Shown: piece by piece, positions 63,216 to 64,000 of the stretch
Layout of the letters: the number at the start of each line of letters is the position of its first letter
Numbering within the stretch: the stretch's first letter is position 1
Source of the DNA: Cristatella mucedo
Lineage: Eukaryota; Bryozoa; Phylactolaemata; Cristatellidae
Assembly: GCA_009760855.2 (NCBI GenBank)
Contig: WPIO01000101.1
Location: 470,001 to 534,000, forward strand
Length of the DNA: 64,000 nt
Direction: 5' to 3'
The notes under the pieces: model-generated
Database searches by the model: none
Told to the model about the DNA's origin: nothing
The model's input: only the letters and a program-made list of their open reading frames with translations
Translations under genes and position numbers: made by a program

Positions 63216-64000
63216 AATGTAAAGTGCATGTGCGTGCGTGAGTTTTATGCCGAGTGCACAGCCATTACAGTTGTAGCCTTTGCAAAAGTACGAGAATTTG
63301 ATTGGTTGCCCGATTGGTCGTACGATTGCTAATTATTAGTTGAGCTATAGTCAGTCGGTAATGTGACACGACCAACCGTCGTAAGTCTGCAGGGTACTGT
63401 CGCCAGCCGTCGGGGGGGGGGGGACACGTGTGGCTCGTAGGAGGCAATTGTACAGAAGAATATGCAAGCACACCACTCACAATCTCCTCGCTCTAGCCTC
63501 GCTTTCCCCGCCGAAATCTATTGCCTCCTGCTGACTAAGTCCTCCCGCTGAGTCAAGTTGGTCTGCAGGAATTGCACACCGATGAGATAATCCTCATAAA
63601 TTCTTTATGAATACACATCTGACCTTTTTTCAAATAGCGGGCACAGCATCAAAGATGGAAATTTAAAGAGCAGCTGGCGTAAAAGCCTTACTTATTTAGC
63701 AACAGGAGAGCTGCTGCATTCTTTACTTGACTTCAGCGTTGGCTTCAGCTCCTTTTTCCAATCTTCCACGCGGCACATCACCAACAGGTTATTCGATACT
63801 GGAAAGGTGGCAGAGAGCACTTGTGTGGAAAGCATTGCCCTTTGTCCTGAGTGACTCGGGCGAACACATTTTTGCCACGAGTCCTCTCAATTTGGCCGTC
63901 TGCTATTTCTCATATAAGTCGCCTTTCTCATATAAGTTCTTCATATAAGTTTTCTGGCCTCCCCCCCCCCCCACAACCGGCTAAGCACGATCGACTGCAG
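63216..64000. other. No exon recognised
   Basis: Contains G/C homopolymer runs (63,411-63,421 and 63,960-63,971). No gene recognised. Confidence 0.4.

Overview
This is a 64-kb stretch of animal nuclear DNA. The evidence is long non-coding stretches, spliced micro-exons, tRNA-derived SINEs, decayed non-LTR retrotransposons, a Tc1/mariner remnant and very abundant micro- and minisatellites. No prokaryotic-style gene is present. CpG is not obviously depleted outside the GC-rich islands, which hints at an invertebrate or another weakly methylated genome, but the species cannot be read from the sequence. Nearly all open frames are by-products of low-complexity DNA: (CT)n read as LSLS, (GA)n as RERE, (CTG)n as poly-C/A/Q.

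The one host gene I can recognise is on the + strand: the 5' part of an E-protein gene (class I bHLH; TCF3/TCF4/TCF12, Drosophila daughterless). Its first coding exon (31,600-31,667) encodes the activation-domain-1 motif ELNDLLDLSA and ends on a consensus GTAAGT donor in phase 0. The next exon (43,025-43,094, 70 nt) follows a textbook polypyrimidine/CAG acceptor, continues with IFTLP...SSGK, and ends in phase 1, as in the vertebrate genes. The intron between them is 11.36 kb. Later exons, including the bHLH, were not found and probably lie to the right of the window. A 6.3-kb GC-rich, CpG-dense region (about 18.2-24.55 kb) is the likely promoter and 5' non-coding part. It contains a 98-nt near-perfect hairpin (22,378-22,475), a cluster of TAAT homeodomain-type motifs, tandem palindromes and G-runs. 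A smaller GC-rich patch at 8.4-9.06 kb carries a perfect NRF1-type site and three CAGCTG E-boxes.

Layout: 1-7 kb unannotated DNA with LINE and SINE pieces; 8.16 kb a pure (CTG)55; 8.4-9.06 kb promoter-like patch; 9.1 kb long (CT)n; 11.9-17.65 kb a LINE cluster, in which one LINE-A copy is split by a LINE-B insertion and followed head-to-tail by a second LINE-A copy with an intact RT core; 18.2-24.55 kb CpG-rich region; 24.7-31.3 kb a run of six unrelated minisatellites; 31.6-43.1 kb the two E-protein exons and their intron; 43.1-64 kb presumed intron with scattered antisense SINE and LINE tails, a LINE-B 3' end, a Tc1 remnant and MITE-like elements.

The repeat families can be defined from copies inside the window. 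LINE-A and LINE-B are CR1/L2/Rex1-like. SINE-1 has a tRNA-like head and four copies, all on the minus strand. A 60-70 bp LINE 3'-tail module ending in (ATT)n occurs nine times. Within the transcribed part of the E-protein gene every SINE and every isolated tail is antisense to the gene. All homology statements are by eye against remembered family motifs, without database searches.
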